This document shows positions 1 to 8,024 of a stretch of DNA of 24,073 bases, piece by piece. Source of the DNA: Sedimentisphaerales bacterium (lineage in GTDB: Bacteria > Planctomycetota > Phycisphaerae > Sedimentisphaerales > SG8-4). Below the pieces are notes generated by a model. It was not told the origin of the DNA, searched no databases, and saw only the letters and a program-made list of their open reading frames with translations. The stretch lies in contig JAFGCA010000628.1 of assembly GCA_016932895.1 (NCBI GenBank), positions 1 through 24,073 on the forward strand. The letters run 5' to 3'. Numbering within the stretch: the first letter of the stretch is position 1; the number at the start of each line of letters is the position of its first letter. Both the position numbers and the translations under genes were made by a program.

Positions 1-1
1 G

Positions 2-103
2 CAGATGGGCTCGATGTACAATATCAGCCGCGCCCTGACCGAAGAACGCAAACAAGCCAACCGAAGGAAAGGGGATTGGAGAAAACTGAAAACAACAAAA
101 TAA
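2..103 (+). pseudogene. C-terminal end of an unidentified reading frame
   Basis: A reading frame open from the left edge ends at TAA (101-103) and encodes about 33 basic residues (begins QMGSMYNISRALTEER, ends WRKLKTTK). I do not recognise the family. It is followed within a few bases by AGCCTGACCCCTTT (106-119), a sequence that recurs at both ends of the inverted repeat at 410-540. REP-like sequences of this sort often flank REP-associated tyrosine transposases, so this could be the tail of a mobile-element gene, but the residues alone do not prove it. It may equally be non-coding; only the part inside the window can be judged. Confidence 0.25.
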
Positions 104-105
104 AA

Positions 106-119
106 AGCCTGACCCCTTT
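106..119 (+). repeat. REP-like AGCCTGACCCCTTT copy
   Basis: The 14 bases AGCCTGACCCCTTT are identical to the outer end of the right arm of the inverted repeat at 513-540 and to the complement of the left arm at 410-437. This third copy sits between the tail of an unknown reading frame and the HEAT fragment, at the point where the HEAT reading frame loses its upstream part. Confidence 0.55.
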
Positions 120-125
120 GGTCCT

Positions 126-338
126 TTGGTCTTGATCGGAGCCCTGGGATTTATCGGTGACCCGTCGGCTGTTGAACATCTGCGCGGACTCGAAAAGCAC
201 GAGGACGAGTTCATTCGGGAACAAGCTCAAGCTGCCATAGAGATGATCGCGCGACTAAACAGCCAGGACGAACGGGGCAAGGCAGAGACAGAAGTATTGG
301 TCGAGAGGGTTATCGCAGATTCAAACAAGAGGCAATAG
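126..338 (+). pseudogene. Headless HEAT-repeat protein fragment
   Basis: About 70 residues remain open to the TAG at 336-338. The segment reading LIGALGFIGDPSAVEHL followed by a second amphipathic helix (REQAQAAIEMIARL) looks like one HEAT repeat, a helical protein-binding module. There is no convincing start: the first usable codon is a TTG at 126 without a Shine-Dalgarno sequence. The same frame continues upstream directly through the REP-like copy at 106-119 to a stop at 87-89. The simplest reading is the 3' remnant of a longer HEAT-repeat gene whose front was replaced when the REP-like sequence arrived. A free-standing 70-residue gene is less likely. Confidence 0.45.
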
Positions 339-409
339 GGCACACCAATAATATTCAGTGCAACATTCAAGCCATTCCATTTCATATTACGATACTTATT
401 ACAGGGTCA

Positions 410-540
410 AAAGGGGTCAGGCTTGAATGGTGCTTCCTTAAGGGCGGCAGCAGGACCGAAACCTGGGTTTTTGAGCCAACAACGCGGGGGGTCGAGGCGA
501 AAAACCGGTTACGGAAGTGCCATTCAAGCCTGACCCCTTT
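410..540. repeat. REP-like element with 28-bp inverted ends
   Basis: The left arm (410-437) and right arm (513-540) are complementary over 28 bases with two mismatches, enclosing a 75-base interior. The outermost part reads AAAGGGGTCAGGCTTGAATGG on the left. The structure could fold into a long hairpin. It resembles the paired REP elements mobilised by REP-associated tyrosine transposases; no transposase is present in the window, so it would be non-autonomous. Together with the copy at 106-119 it makes three arms in about 440 bases. It lies 43 bases beyond the 3' end of the minus-strand gene at 583-2052 and could also act as its transcript end. Confidence 0.6.
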
Positions 541-582
541 CGTTCTCTCTTTCCTCTGAGGCCTTTTCACCCGGTCTCGGGT

Positions 583-2052
583 TCAGTTGTTTTTGCAGTC
601 GTCCAGGGCCAGGAGGGCCTGGAGGAGGAAGCCGACGCCGTCGATGGCTTCGTAGTAGGGTTTGGCGGGGTGGCCTTTGAACAGGCCGTTGACGTAGAGC
701 TTGTCGATGGCCGTGTCCGCCATCTGTCTTGCGCGGGCGAGATAGCTGGGCTTTTCGGTCAGTTCGTGGAGCTTCAGGTACAGGAAGATGGCGCGGGCGT
801 ACTTGCCTGCATAGGTGCCTTGCCTCCCTGGCCCGTTCGTGTAGGGGCTGTACCAGGTCCGTTCGGTTTCGACCGTGCCCGGTGGGGTCCGGTCCAGCCA
901 AGCGGCGAAACGCTCGGCGGCGGTCAGCAGTTCCGGTCGTTTGGTGAGATCGTATGCCCGCGCGAAGGCTTCTGCCGTGTAGAGGGCGTACTGATAACCC
1001 GCGACGTAGGGATCCCAGAGGTCAAGGTGTCCTCGCGGCTCGTACTGCGCGTAATCGCCGACCGTTCGCGGTCCCGGTATGACCGTGCCGTCGAGTCTCA
1101 GGGCTCCGTAGTATTTGCCGGTCTTCGCGTCGTAGGCATACTTGTCGTAGGCAACCAGGTAATCTGCCGCACGGTCGCGAAAGCGGTCCTCCCCGGATCG
1201 GGCCCACGCATTCATCAGCCCGCGGCAATAGCAGCCGGTGATACTCGTGACGAACGCCGACCCATCGAACCGGGCGGCACCGGCGTTGGGCCGGTCGGGG
1301 AACAGACTCGTGTCCGGGTCGCGCCGGTCGTGGTAGTATGCTTCCAATAGACGCGCCCGGTCGAGCCAGACTTTGTCTTGGGTCTTGGCATACAGGAAGG
1401 TAAAGGCATCGATGAAACTCGCGCTGCTCATCGCGAAGTCACAACCGCGCCGTCCGTCGCCGTGTCGGTTGATTTCGCCGGTCTCCTTATCGATCACATG
1501 CCACTTCCAGCACGCCTCGATTTCCCTTCGCGTGGCATCAGGATTGACGGCCCAGAGGCGGTCCCAGTAGATCTCGTGTATTGCGTGGATCTCGTGGTGG
1601 TTTCCGCTGTGGCCCGTCATCTTGTCGGTGAACACATCATAATGCCGGTGCCATCCCCACCAGAGAAACCCCTTCGCGTCCACGAGATGGTCCAGATAGT
1701 ACCCGATACAGGCATCGGCCGCCTCGGTGTACTTGCCGTTGCCCGTGCGATCCGACATCCGGTACAACGCTTCGATCAGGGGCTGATCCGTCAGCAGGTT
1801 CGCCCCGGCCGGGTTCCGCCGGTCCCGACGCGTCACCCGGTACGCCTCGTCAAGCGCCGTGGGTGTCCGTGGACACTCACGCGTGGCGACATCCAAAACG
1901 CTCACGAATATCGGCGCGTGCGTTTGTCCATAGCGGTCCGTGCCATGCTCGACGAGCACATCCAGGGTGGATCGCACATAGTCCAGGTACGGCAACTCGG
2001 CCGCACCGGCCGGGAACGCCATCATAATCACAATGAACCACCGATATCGCAT
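583..2052 (-). CDS. Secreted alpha/alpha-barrel-like protein, putative glycosidase or polysaccharide lyase
   Basis: The product has 489 residues. It begins with a short signal peptide (MRYRWFIVIMMAFPAGAA, predicted cut before ELPYLDY). The mature part is rich in helices with regularly spaced aromatic, His and Asp residues: FLWWGWHRHYDVF near 125, HHEIHAIHEIYWDRLW near 150, an NRHGDG stretch near 200, and later YAQYEPRGHLDLWDPY near 340. This helix-pair pattern is that of six-hairpin (alpha/alpha)6 toroid enzymes, which include glycosidases and several lyase families. I cannot assign a specific family or substrate. The start ATG at 2052 is preceded by a weak AAAGGG. An extended -10 promoter candidate lies near 2134-2142. 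The gene is monocistronic, between a repeat mosaic upstream and a REP-like element downstream. Confidence 0.85.
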   Translation of the reverse strand: MRYRWFIVIMMAFPAGAAELPYLDYVRSTLDVLVEHGTDRYGQTHAPIFVSVLDVATRECPRTPTALDEAYRVTRRDRRNPAGANLLTDQPLIEALYRMSDRTGNGKYTEAADACIGYYLDHLVDAKGFLWWGWHRHYDVFTDKMTGHSGNHHEIHAIHEIYWDRLWAVNPDATRREIEACWKWHVIDKETGEINRHGDGRRGCDFAMSSASFIDAFTFLYAKTQDKVWLDRARLLEAYYHDRRDPDTSLFPDRPNAGAARFDGSAFVTSITGCYCRGLMNAWARSGEDRFRDRAADYLVAYDKYAYDAKTGKYYGALRLDGTVIPGPRTVGDYAQYEPRGHLDLWDPYVAGYQYALYTAEAFARAYDLTKRPELLTAAERFAAWLDRTPPGTVETERTWYSPYTNGPGRQGTYAGKYARAIFLYLKLHELTEKPSYLARARQMADTAIDKLYVNGLFKGHPAKPYYEAIDGVGFLLQALLALDDCKNN

Positions 2053-2123
2053 GATGACCCTTTTAGCTGACCGGCATTTCGAATATGACGCTACGAATGC
2101 TCCCTTCTCACGCTCAGACCTTT

Positions 2124-2143
2124 ATGCTACGCGAGTATAGCAT
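2124..2143 (-). promoter_or_regulatory. Extended -10 promoter candidate within an inverted repeat
   Basis: On the minus strand TGCTATACT (2142 down to 2134) is an extended -10 element, 82 bases from the ATG at 2052. No good -35 is visible, which is usual for extended -10 promoters. The hexamer overlaps an inverted repeat, ATGCTA (2124-2129) and TAGCAT (2138-2143) around an 8-base centre, which could be a repressor site or chance. Confidence 0.35.
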
Positions 2144-2540
2144 GTGATTCCAACTATTCTTGAGAGCGTCACGGTGATAGCACCTTTTTCTCTTGACGAA
2201 CGGGGCGAAGTCTGGTATTTATAAAACCAAGACGTGATCGCTGCAATGGAAGTGAAGAACAGAAGATCGTGGTTGGCCAAGCACAAATCGCAATCGATAT
2301 AGTCCGCGCCTGGTTCGTTGCCGAGACCGACCCAATTGGAGATTGGGGATTGGAGATTTGCGATTCGATGGGAAAGATACGCGGAATAACAAACAAAGCC
2401 AATTTGTGCGGAACGGGGACTCGTTTTTCCGCGCTTTGCGCACGGTGGGCGAGATTGGGGATTTGGGATTGCCCATTGGAGATTGGAGCTGACGCGTGCG
2501 TGGAATGACAAACAAACCCAATCTGGCCTCAAGAGGAATG

Positions 2541-2635
2541 CACCACGGAGACACCGAGAGCACGGAGACGCACACAAATGCATTGTTCCAAAGCGGTTAC
2601 ATGTCATCCTCTGTGTACTCTGGGTCTCGGTCGTG
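2541..2635. repeat. MITE-like inverted repeat (CACGGAGAC type)
   Basis: The left arm (2541-2569, beginning CACCACGGAGACACCGAGAG) is roughly complementary to the right arm (2609-2635, containing CTCTGTGTACTCTGGGTCTC), with several mismatches and a small offset. It sits between two copies of the ACAAACAAACCCAAT motif. It carries no reading frame of its own and looks like a small non-autonomous element. A more decayed relative seems to span about 2741-2845, where GGCGGAGACGCAGG faces CTCGGCGTCTCTGTGGTGAA. Confidence 0.45.
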
Positions 2636-2914
2636 AACGATCGGGTGGCACAGCATCGAAACGAACCCAATCCGGGCGATTGGGCATTGCAGATCGGGCA
2701 TTTCACGTGACGGATGCGCCGGATTTCAGACAAACCCCATTTCAGGACGGCGGAGAGCATGGCGGAGACGCAGGAGCGAGCGCAAGTGCATTCTGATAAA
2801 TGGTTTAGACTTTTTTCTCAGTCTACTCGGCGTCTCTGTGGTGAACCCGCGGGCCGGAGACGGTGGCGAGAACCAGGAGTTGCAAACAAACCCAATTCGG
2901 CGGGCCGGGGAGTC

Positions 2915-2931
2915 GGCGGGCATGGCCCGCC
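2915..2931. repeat. GGCGGGC-ATG-GCCCGCC hairpin
   Basis: A perfect 7-base inverted repeat with a 3-base loop, followed by CTACG. It lies between two copies of the ACAAACAAACCCAATTTG motif in the repeat mosaic. There is no T-tract, so it is more likely a dispersed repeat unit than a terminator. Confidence 0.5.
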
Positions 2932-3189
2932 CTACGCGAGGGTCAACTGGAGGATTACAAACAAACCCAATTTGCCGTGGCAGGGCCGGGAAATCTTGAA
3001 TCCTAAGCTCTACAACCCAAAGCTATTCGGTTCCACAGAATGACAAACAAAGCCAATTTCATACTGGGTAATCTTGGCGTGAGCAATGGTGGGCAGACGG
3101 AGAACCTTCCCTGGTCGGGGGGCAGATCCTCCCCTCCGCTGCGCTACGGTCAGGATGACACGCGGCGTACCGATGGCGCGGAATCCGCG

Positions 3190-5343
3190 TTATTGGGCGT
3201 CCGGTACGTCGAGGATTTTGAAGAGGAAGGCGTAGATGTCGGCCTGGCCTTCGATAATCTTGGTTGTGGGTTTTCCGCCGCCGTGTCCGGCCTTGGTTTC
3301 GACGCGCAGCAGGATGGGATTGGTGCCGGCGGCTTCGGCCTGGAGCGTAGCGGCGAATTTCTTCGAGTGCATCGGCACGACGCGATCGTCGGTGTCGGCC
3401 GAGGTGATCAGGACGGGCGGGTATTCGACGCCGGCGCGTACGTTGTGCAGCGGGGAATAGGCGTAGAGGTAGTCGAACTGCTCCCTGCCGGCCTCGGCGT
3501 TGCCGTACTCGGGGACCCAGAACCGCCCCGCCGTGAACTTGTGGTAGCGGAGCATGTCGATGACGGGGACCTGGCAGATGACGGCGCCGTAGAGGTCGGG
3601 CCGCTGGAGCATGCAGGCGGCGACGAGCAGACCGCCGTTGCTGCCGCCTCGGATGGCCAGCTTCTCGGGGCAGGTGTAGTCGTGGGCGATCAGCCATTCG
3701 GCGGCGGCGATGAAGTCGTCGAAGACGTTCTGCTTCTTGTCGAGCATGCCGGCCAAGTGCCAAGTCTCGCCGTACTCGCTGCCGCCCCGCAGGTTGGCCT
3801 GGGCGTAGATGCCGCCGGCTTCCAGCCACACGAGTGTCGCGACCGAGAAGCGCGGCTTGATGTTGATGTTGAAACCGCCGTAGGCGTACAGCAGCGTCGG
3901 ATGGTCGCCGTCGAGCGTCAGTCCCTTGCGATGCGTGAGGAACATGGGGACGCGCGTCCCGTCTTTGGAGGTACAGAAGACCTGTTTCGTCTCGTATTGC
4001 GAGGTGTCGAAGTCGATCTGCGGCGCCTGCACAACACCCAGCTCGTGCCTTTGTAGATCGTAGCGAAAGCTGGTGCTGGGGTAGAGAAAGGAGGTGAACG
4101 AGAAGAACATCTCGGTATCGTCCTGCCGGCCCGACAGGCCACTGACGGTTCCGAGCGTCGGCAGCGCGATGTCACGCAGGTGCGTGCCGTCGAGATGATG
4201 GATGCCGAGCCGGTGATGCACGTCGTGCATATAGGTGACGACCAGGCGGTTGCCGACGATGCCGGCGTGGTCGATGACGTCCGGCCCCTCGGGCACGACG
4301 GTGCGCCAGTCGGCCGGAGCGGGGTGGTCGATGCTGATGGCGACGATCCGGCCGCGCGGCGCATCGAGATCGGTGTTGAAGTAGAACATCGGCCCGTCGT
4401 TGCCGATGAAATCGTAGCGGGCGTCGGCCTTGTCGAGCAGCTTCACAAAGGGCTCGTGACTGTCCACGGCTCGGTAGTAGACGCGGTTGCGCGGGTCCGT
4501 GCCGTGATGGACGTAGAGCAGCAGGTACCGCCCGTCTTCCGTGACGATGGGGGCGAAGCTGAGCTCCTTGTGATCCGGAAGCTCGAAAACCAGCGCATCC
4601 TGCGACTGCGATGTCCCCAGGGCGTGCCAGTACACGCGGTTGTAGTTCATGCGGTCTTCCGGCGTCACGGTGTTCGGATCGGGATAGCGACTGTAGAAAA
4701 ACCCGCTGCCGTCGTGCTTCCAGGCGATGGTGGTAAACCGACACCAGCGCAGCAGGTCGCGGTAGTCGCGGCCAGAGTCGATGTCACGAACCATGACCTC
4801 CTTGTCGTCGCTGCCGCTGCGGGACAGGCCGTACGCCAGGAACGTGCCGTCCCAGCTTATCGCCGTCGCGGTCACCGCCACCGTGCCGTCGGTGCTGAGC
4901 ACGTTGGGATTGATCACGACGCGAGGCTCGGCCTCCAGCGTCTCTTGCACATAGAGGACCGACTGATTTTGCAGCCCGTCGTTCTTCCAGAAGAAATAGC
5001 GTCCGCCGTGCTTCGACGGCGCCGAGTAGCGCGGGTAGTCCATCAGCTCCTCGAGGCGTTCCTTGATCCGCCCGCGGGCGGGAACCTTCGCCAGGAAGCG
5101 CTCGGTGAGCTTGTTCTGCTTGGCGACCCACGCCTGCGTCTCGGGCGAATCGGCGTCCTCCAGCCAGCGGTAGGGATCGGAGACCTCGATCCCGTGGTAG
5201 ACATCGACGACGGAGTCCTTCCGGGCTCTGGGATAGGTCAGCCTGCCGCTTCGACCGCCAAGAAAAGGCACCGTCCGGCAACCGCCCCAGAGACCCGTCA
5301 GCATTACGATCGTGGTCAGAACAACCGTTGCTCTCTTACTCAT
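3190..5343 (-). CDS. Prolyl oligopeptidase family (S9A) serine peptidase, exported
   Basis: The product has 717 residues and belongs to the prolyl oligopeptidase family, which cuts short peptides after proline. The N-terminal half (about 60-430) is the beta-propeller; [18 protein letters not shown] near 50 is a family hallmark. The C-terminal half is the alpha/beta hydrolase. The triad is visible as Ser568 (GGSNGG), Asp652 ([11 protein letters not shown]) and His687 ([10 protein letters not shown]). The start was set at 5343, not the upstream ATG at 5370, because GGAGAAG precedes it and it gives a signal sequence ([22 protein letters not shown]). The WGGC end could be an unorthodox lipobox, so the enzyme may be a lipoprotein; many family members are cytoplasmic. 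TATACT at 5382-5377 is a possible -10 without a good -35. The gene stands alone, 269 bases from the next start-side gene. Confidence 0.95.
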   Translation of the reverse strand: MSKRATVVLTTIVMLTGLWGGCRTVPFLGGRSGRLTYPRARKDSVVDVYHGIEVSDPYRWLEDADSPETQAWVAKQNKLTERFLAKVPARGRIKERLEELMDYPRYSAPSKHGGRYFFWKNDGLQNQSVLYVQETLEAEPRVVINPNVLSTDGTVAVTATAISWDGTFLAYGLSRSGSDDKEVMVRDIDSGRDYRDLLRWCRFTTIAWKHDGSGFFYSRYPDPNTVTPEDRMNYNRVYWHALGTSQSQDALVFELPDHKELSFAPIVTEDGRYLLLYVHHGTDPRNRVYYRAVDSHEPFVKLLDKADARYDFIGNDGPMFYFNTDLDAPRGRIVAISIDHPAPADWRTVVPEGPDVIDHAGIVGNRLVVTYMHDVHHRLGIHHLDGTHLRDIALPTLGTVSGLSGRQDDTEMFFSFTSFLYPSTSFRYDLQRHELGVVQAPQIDFDTSQYETKQVFCTSKDGTRVPMFLTHRKGLTLDGDHPTLLYAYGGFNINIKPRFSVATLVWLEAGGIYAQANLRGGSEYGETWHLAGMLDKKQNVFDDFIAAAEWLIAHDYTCPEKLAIRGGSNGGLLVAACMLQRPDLYGAVICQVPVIDMLRYHKFTAGRFWVPEYGNAEAGREQFDYLYAYSPLHNVRAGVEYPPVLITSADTDDRVVPMHSKKFAATLQAEAAGTNPILLRVETKAGHGGGKPTTKIIEGQADIYAFLFKILDVPDAQ

Positions 5344-5370
5344 CCGTTCTTCTCCGTCCCTGTCAAACAT

Positions 5371-5612
5371 CGTGTGAGTATATGCAGAGCCACCATTGAA
5401 GAGGCCGAGCCTGGGATTGTCAAATCAATATGCCAACGCAGGACCCAACCGTCGACGCGAAGCTGTTGCGACCATCGCGGTGCCGGCGGAGCTACTGAAC
5501 AGTCTGCCACAGAAGTCTCGGAGAACACCGGGAAAGGCGTAGCCGGCCGTAACGTGCCCCCCTGCGCGCCGCGTCTCAACGAGAACACATGGATTCTCTC
5601 ACAAGAGCCTGT
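5371..5612. other. Intergenic space between peptidase and duplicated secreted protein
   Basis: This gap between two minus-strand genes holds a possible -10 hexamer for the peptidase (TATACT, 5382-5377) and a TTGACA (5423-5418) that is too far away to pair with it. No strong terminator or small gene was seen. Confidence 0.35.
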
Positions 5613-7712
5613 CTATTCGTATTGCAGTTCCGCCAGATCATCGGGGAGCCATTCATCGATAGTGCCTACCGGGGCCCCCTGTACACTGATCGCGCCAAGA
5701 CCGAGAGTATTGGGAATCACGGTTACATCTCCGCCACGGCCCGGAAGCACGACGATGCCGCCGAATGCTATCTGGCCCGTGCCATGGGCATAAATCACAG
5801 GTCCATCCCGATCGGCGCAGCCTACTTGCCCTTCTTCGCCGCTCGAGTAGTTCAAGGCCTCTATGTAGATCTGTCCCCCATCACCATTCATCCCGGCCGC
5901 ACTTGAGGATACGCCGTCAGAAATGAAGATATTGTCTCCCCGCATCATGACGCGACCTCCATGGCCACCTTCCAGCATTCCCCCTCCGCCGTCTGCGTGA
6001 ACGGAATTGACTGTAATGTCTCCTTGCTGAGCGAGTAGGATGACTTCTCCGCCGGCAGCGGCCGGTCCGTACAGAGACACTATATCTTGAGGATCGGGCG
6101 GGCCGGCGCTGGCATCCAAATGCCTTGCTTCTATGCTGCCAAAGGCCGTTGTATGGAAAAGGAATATGCCGCCAGGAGAATTGATATGGTCATATTCGCC
6201 CGGCAAAACGGGCCATGGTATGACAACAGAGCCCGTGCCGTCTTCAGGTAACGTCCGTCTGCCGGTTAGATTCACATTGGCATAGTGATAAGGGCCCATG
6301 TAGGAATGCTGACTGAAATACAATGGCACCGGATCGGCATCGTCTTCAGGCACCACCGGCGGCCCTGCATAAACTACCACATCGGGAGCCTCAGCCAGGT
6401 CCTCCGCTGCTCGGACTTTGGCAGCAAAGAGGTATTGGCAGTAGATCACGACGTCTCCCGTAACCGTGAGCGTGACCTGGTTCTGATCTTCCGGGCTGTG
6501 AACGTATTCAAAATGGTAGGTTCCGGCCGGGAGCGTCCGGTCCGTTGTAACAGCTTCGGCGCCGATTCCGGTATCCACATACGTGCCGGTCTTGATCTCT
6601 ATGGCGCCCCCCGGTTGACTTGAGCCTCCGGTCGCTTGAACGTCGCTGACGTAGATGCCGCCGCTCATCGCTCTCTCAGGGAGATACCGCACCAGGTCTT
6701 CCTTTCGAACACCAGGAAGCGGAGCAGATTCAAACGTAAAGGAATAGAAAGCATCAGTCAGATTCGTGACCTTATCTGCATTCAGCTCAATGTTACCGCC
6801 AGGATTGAGCACGACGATTGGTGGATCAAAGGGCATCATCGGATTCTGCTCGTATTGCACGCTCACAGTGAATTCTCCCAGTATTTCGCTTTCGGTCTGC
6901 CCGTCGGATGAGGCGCTGATCAAGATCTCACCGGCGGCGGTTGGGTCGAAGCTGCGAGCATCTGATGGCATGGCCAAAGCCGCGGCCATGCCACGCACAT
7001 CTCCCTTGTGCGCGTCCATATGAATGCTGCCGGGCAGCGCTGCTTCGCCGGCCACGGCAAAGAGGGCGACCTTGAGATCTCCCTCGTATTCGGAATGAAA
7101 GATGAAGGTTCCTCCGTCCCGGAGGTCGTCTCCTTCTTCCGAAGTCAGCTCTCCAACGACCAGGAAGGGCAGTTCACTCAAGCCGATCGTGCGACCGTCC
7201 ACTTGACAGTCTATCGGTTCGGGTGTCCCCATATAGACTTCCAACTGCGGTACCCCCAGCGAATAGTCACCTTTGATGCGGGCATAGAAGTTGTGCTGGC
7301 AACGTATAACTACCCGTCCCTTGATCGTGATGACGAGAGGCAAAGTGCCGGGTGTAAGTATCCCATCCGGGATTCCCACATAGCGGTAATGGTACTCCCC
7401 AGGCTCAAGCGTGATGGATTCGGTAAGATCGCCGTCGCTGCCGTTCCCCTCATCCACCTCTATGCCGGTCTGAATGCGAATCAGGCCGGCATCTCCATTT
7501 TTCTGTGCGCCTTCACCCAAAACAGGGTCCAACGTTCCTTCCGAACCGCTCACATTGAAGAAGATGTATCCGCCTTGCCCCCCGATGACGATATTCTCTG
7601 GTTCGGGAATGCCGTTACTGTCAGGAAGAAAGGGCCAACTCTGGGCAAACAAGTGGCTATGGCAACCAACAAAAACCAGCACCAGGATCAAGTTGTGTCT
7701 TCTGCAGCACAT
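5613..7712 (-). CDS. Secreted protein of unknown function with an internal duplication
   Basis: The product has 699 residues and starts with a signal peptide (MCCRRHNLILVLVFVGCHSHLFAQ). GGGAGG lies seven bases before the ATG. I recognise no catalytic domain. The protein contains an internal duplication: residues 47-164 (GGYIFF, ITLEPGEYHYRYV, VVIRCQHNFYARI, LEVYMGTP) match residues 350-452 (GGIYVS, TLPAGTYHFEYV, VVIYCQYLFAAKV, VVVYAGPP). Residues 200-270 (GGTFIFHSEYEGDLK, AAGEILISASSDG) match 514-575 (GGIFLFHTTAFGSIE, AAGGEVILLAQQGD). The C-terminal third is Gly-rich with GGxV/GDxxV patterns typical of parallel beta-helix surface proteins. Its codon use is visibly more AT-rich than that of its neighbours, which may indicate separate ancestry. 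A surface or extracellular structural role is inference. Confidence 0.85.
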   Translation of the reverse strand: MCCRRHNLILVLVFVGCHSHLFAQSWPFLPDSNGIPEPENIVIGGQGGYIFFNVSGSEGTLDPVLGEGAQKNGDAGLIRIQTGIEVDEGNGSDGDLTESITLEPGEYHYRYVGIPDGILTPGTLPLVITIKGRVVIRCQHNFYARIKGDYSLGVPQLEVYMGTPEPIDCQVDGRTIGLSELPFLVVGELTSEEGDDLRDGGTFIFHSEYEGDLKVALFAVAGEAALPGSIHMDAHKGDVRGMAAALAMPSDARSFDPTAAGEILISASSDGQTESEILGEFTVSVQYEQNPMMPFDPPIVVLNPGGNIELNADKVTNLTDAFYSFTFESAPLPGVRKEDLVRYLPERAMSGGIYVSDVQATGGSSQPGGAIEIKTGTYVDTGIGAEAVTTDRTLPAGTYHFEYVHSPEDQNQVTLTVTGDVVIYCQYLFAAKVRAAEDLAEAPDVVVYAGPPVVPEDDADPVPLYFSQHSYMGPYHYANVNLTGRRTLPEDGTGSVVIPWPVLPGEYDHINSPGGIFLFHTTAFGSIEARHLDASAGPPDPQDIVSLYGPAAAGGEVILLAQQGDITVNSVHADGGGGMLEGGHGGRVMMRGDNIFISDGVSSSAAGMNGDGGQIYIEALNYSSGEEGQVGCADRDGPVIYAHGTGQIAFGGIVVLPGRGGDVTVIPNTLGLGAISVQGAPVGTIDEWLPDDLAELQYE

Positions 7713-8024
7713 TGTCAGACCTCCCTAATCAGATTCCAATACACCGCCTTTGAGTTTGGCACGCTCGTCCCCGGCAGCCGAACTCTCCTTCAAACAGTCC
7801 TTATCATGTTCAGAGAATGCCAGGCAAAGCAAATTGTCTCCGATTCTACCCTCGATACGAAAACTGCCCCTTGTTATTGCGCAGGAACGTATTTCTCGTG
7901 GGGAAAATTACAGGCGTCCGTTTCACTCTCTTCATCGTTCACCCTACTTCGTCAAAGAGCAGGTTTGGCATTGACAAGTTGATAGAGGCGAAAACGGGTC
8001 GGCCGGGTGGTGGGCGTCGAGGCG
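7713..8024. other. 312-base intergenic space, nothing specific
   Basis: This space lies between the 3' end of the lyase gene and the start of the 699-residue protein gene, both on the minus strand. It is more AT-rich than the neighbouring genes. I saw the Shine-Dalgarno of the downstream gene (7719-7725) but no clear -35/-10 pair, no strong terminator hairpin, and no credible small gene; the short frames here are shadows. Confidence 0.5.

Larger units (their letters stand above)
2389..3060 (+). repeat. Seven co-oriented copies of an ACAAACAAACCCAATTTG motif
   Basis: Copies begin at about 2389, 2508, 2660, 2730, 2882, 2957 and 3043. The first and last carry AAAGCCAATTT; the middle ones carry AAACCCAAT variants; those at 2660 and 2730 are the most decayed (ACGAACCCAATCC and ACAAACCCCATTTC). 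Three are preceded by GGAAT or AGAAT. All lie on the same strand and are separated by 69 to 156 bases of unrelated or other repeat sequence, so this is neither a tandem repeat nor a CRISPR. I recall such motifs, read as TNKPN when translated, in intergenic DNA of Phycisphaerae-type genomes; that link is from memory. Confidence 0.7.
2053..3189. other. 1.1-kb gene-free repeat mosaic
   Basis: No convincing gene lies here. The longest frames (for example 2122-2760 minus and 2714-3043 plus) have no ribosome site and are built from translated repeats. The stretch from about 2330 to 3060 is a mosaic of runs of GATTGG-like words (2333-2360, 2452-2486, 2676-2700), seven co-oriented copies of an ACAAACAAACCCAATTTG-like motif, CACGGAGAC-type inverted repeats, and a GGCGGGC/GCCCGCC hairpin. 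From 3100 to 3165 there is a further low-complexity stretch (CCTCCCCTCCGCTGCGC) reaching the end of the peptidase gene. Nothing specific was seen from 2160 to 2330. Confidence 0.75.

Noticed and set aside
2122..2760. 212-residue minus-strand frame in the repeat mosaic
   Set aside because: It is translated repeat sequence (IGFVC-like and QSPISN-like words), lacks a ribosome site, and is unlikely to be a protein.
2389..3060. CRISPR array
   Set aside because: The repeats are short, decayed, unevenly spaced (69-156 bases), interleaved with other repeats, and no cas gene is nearby.
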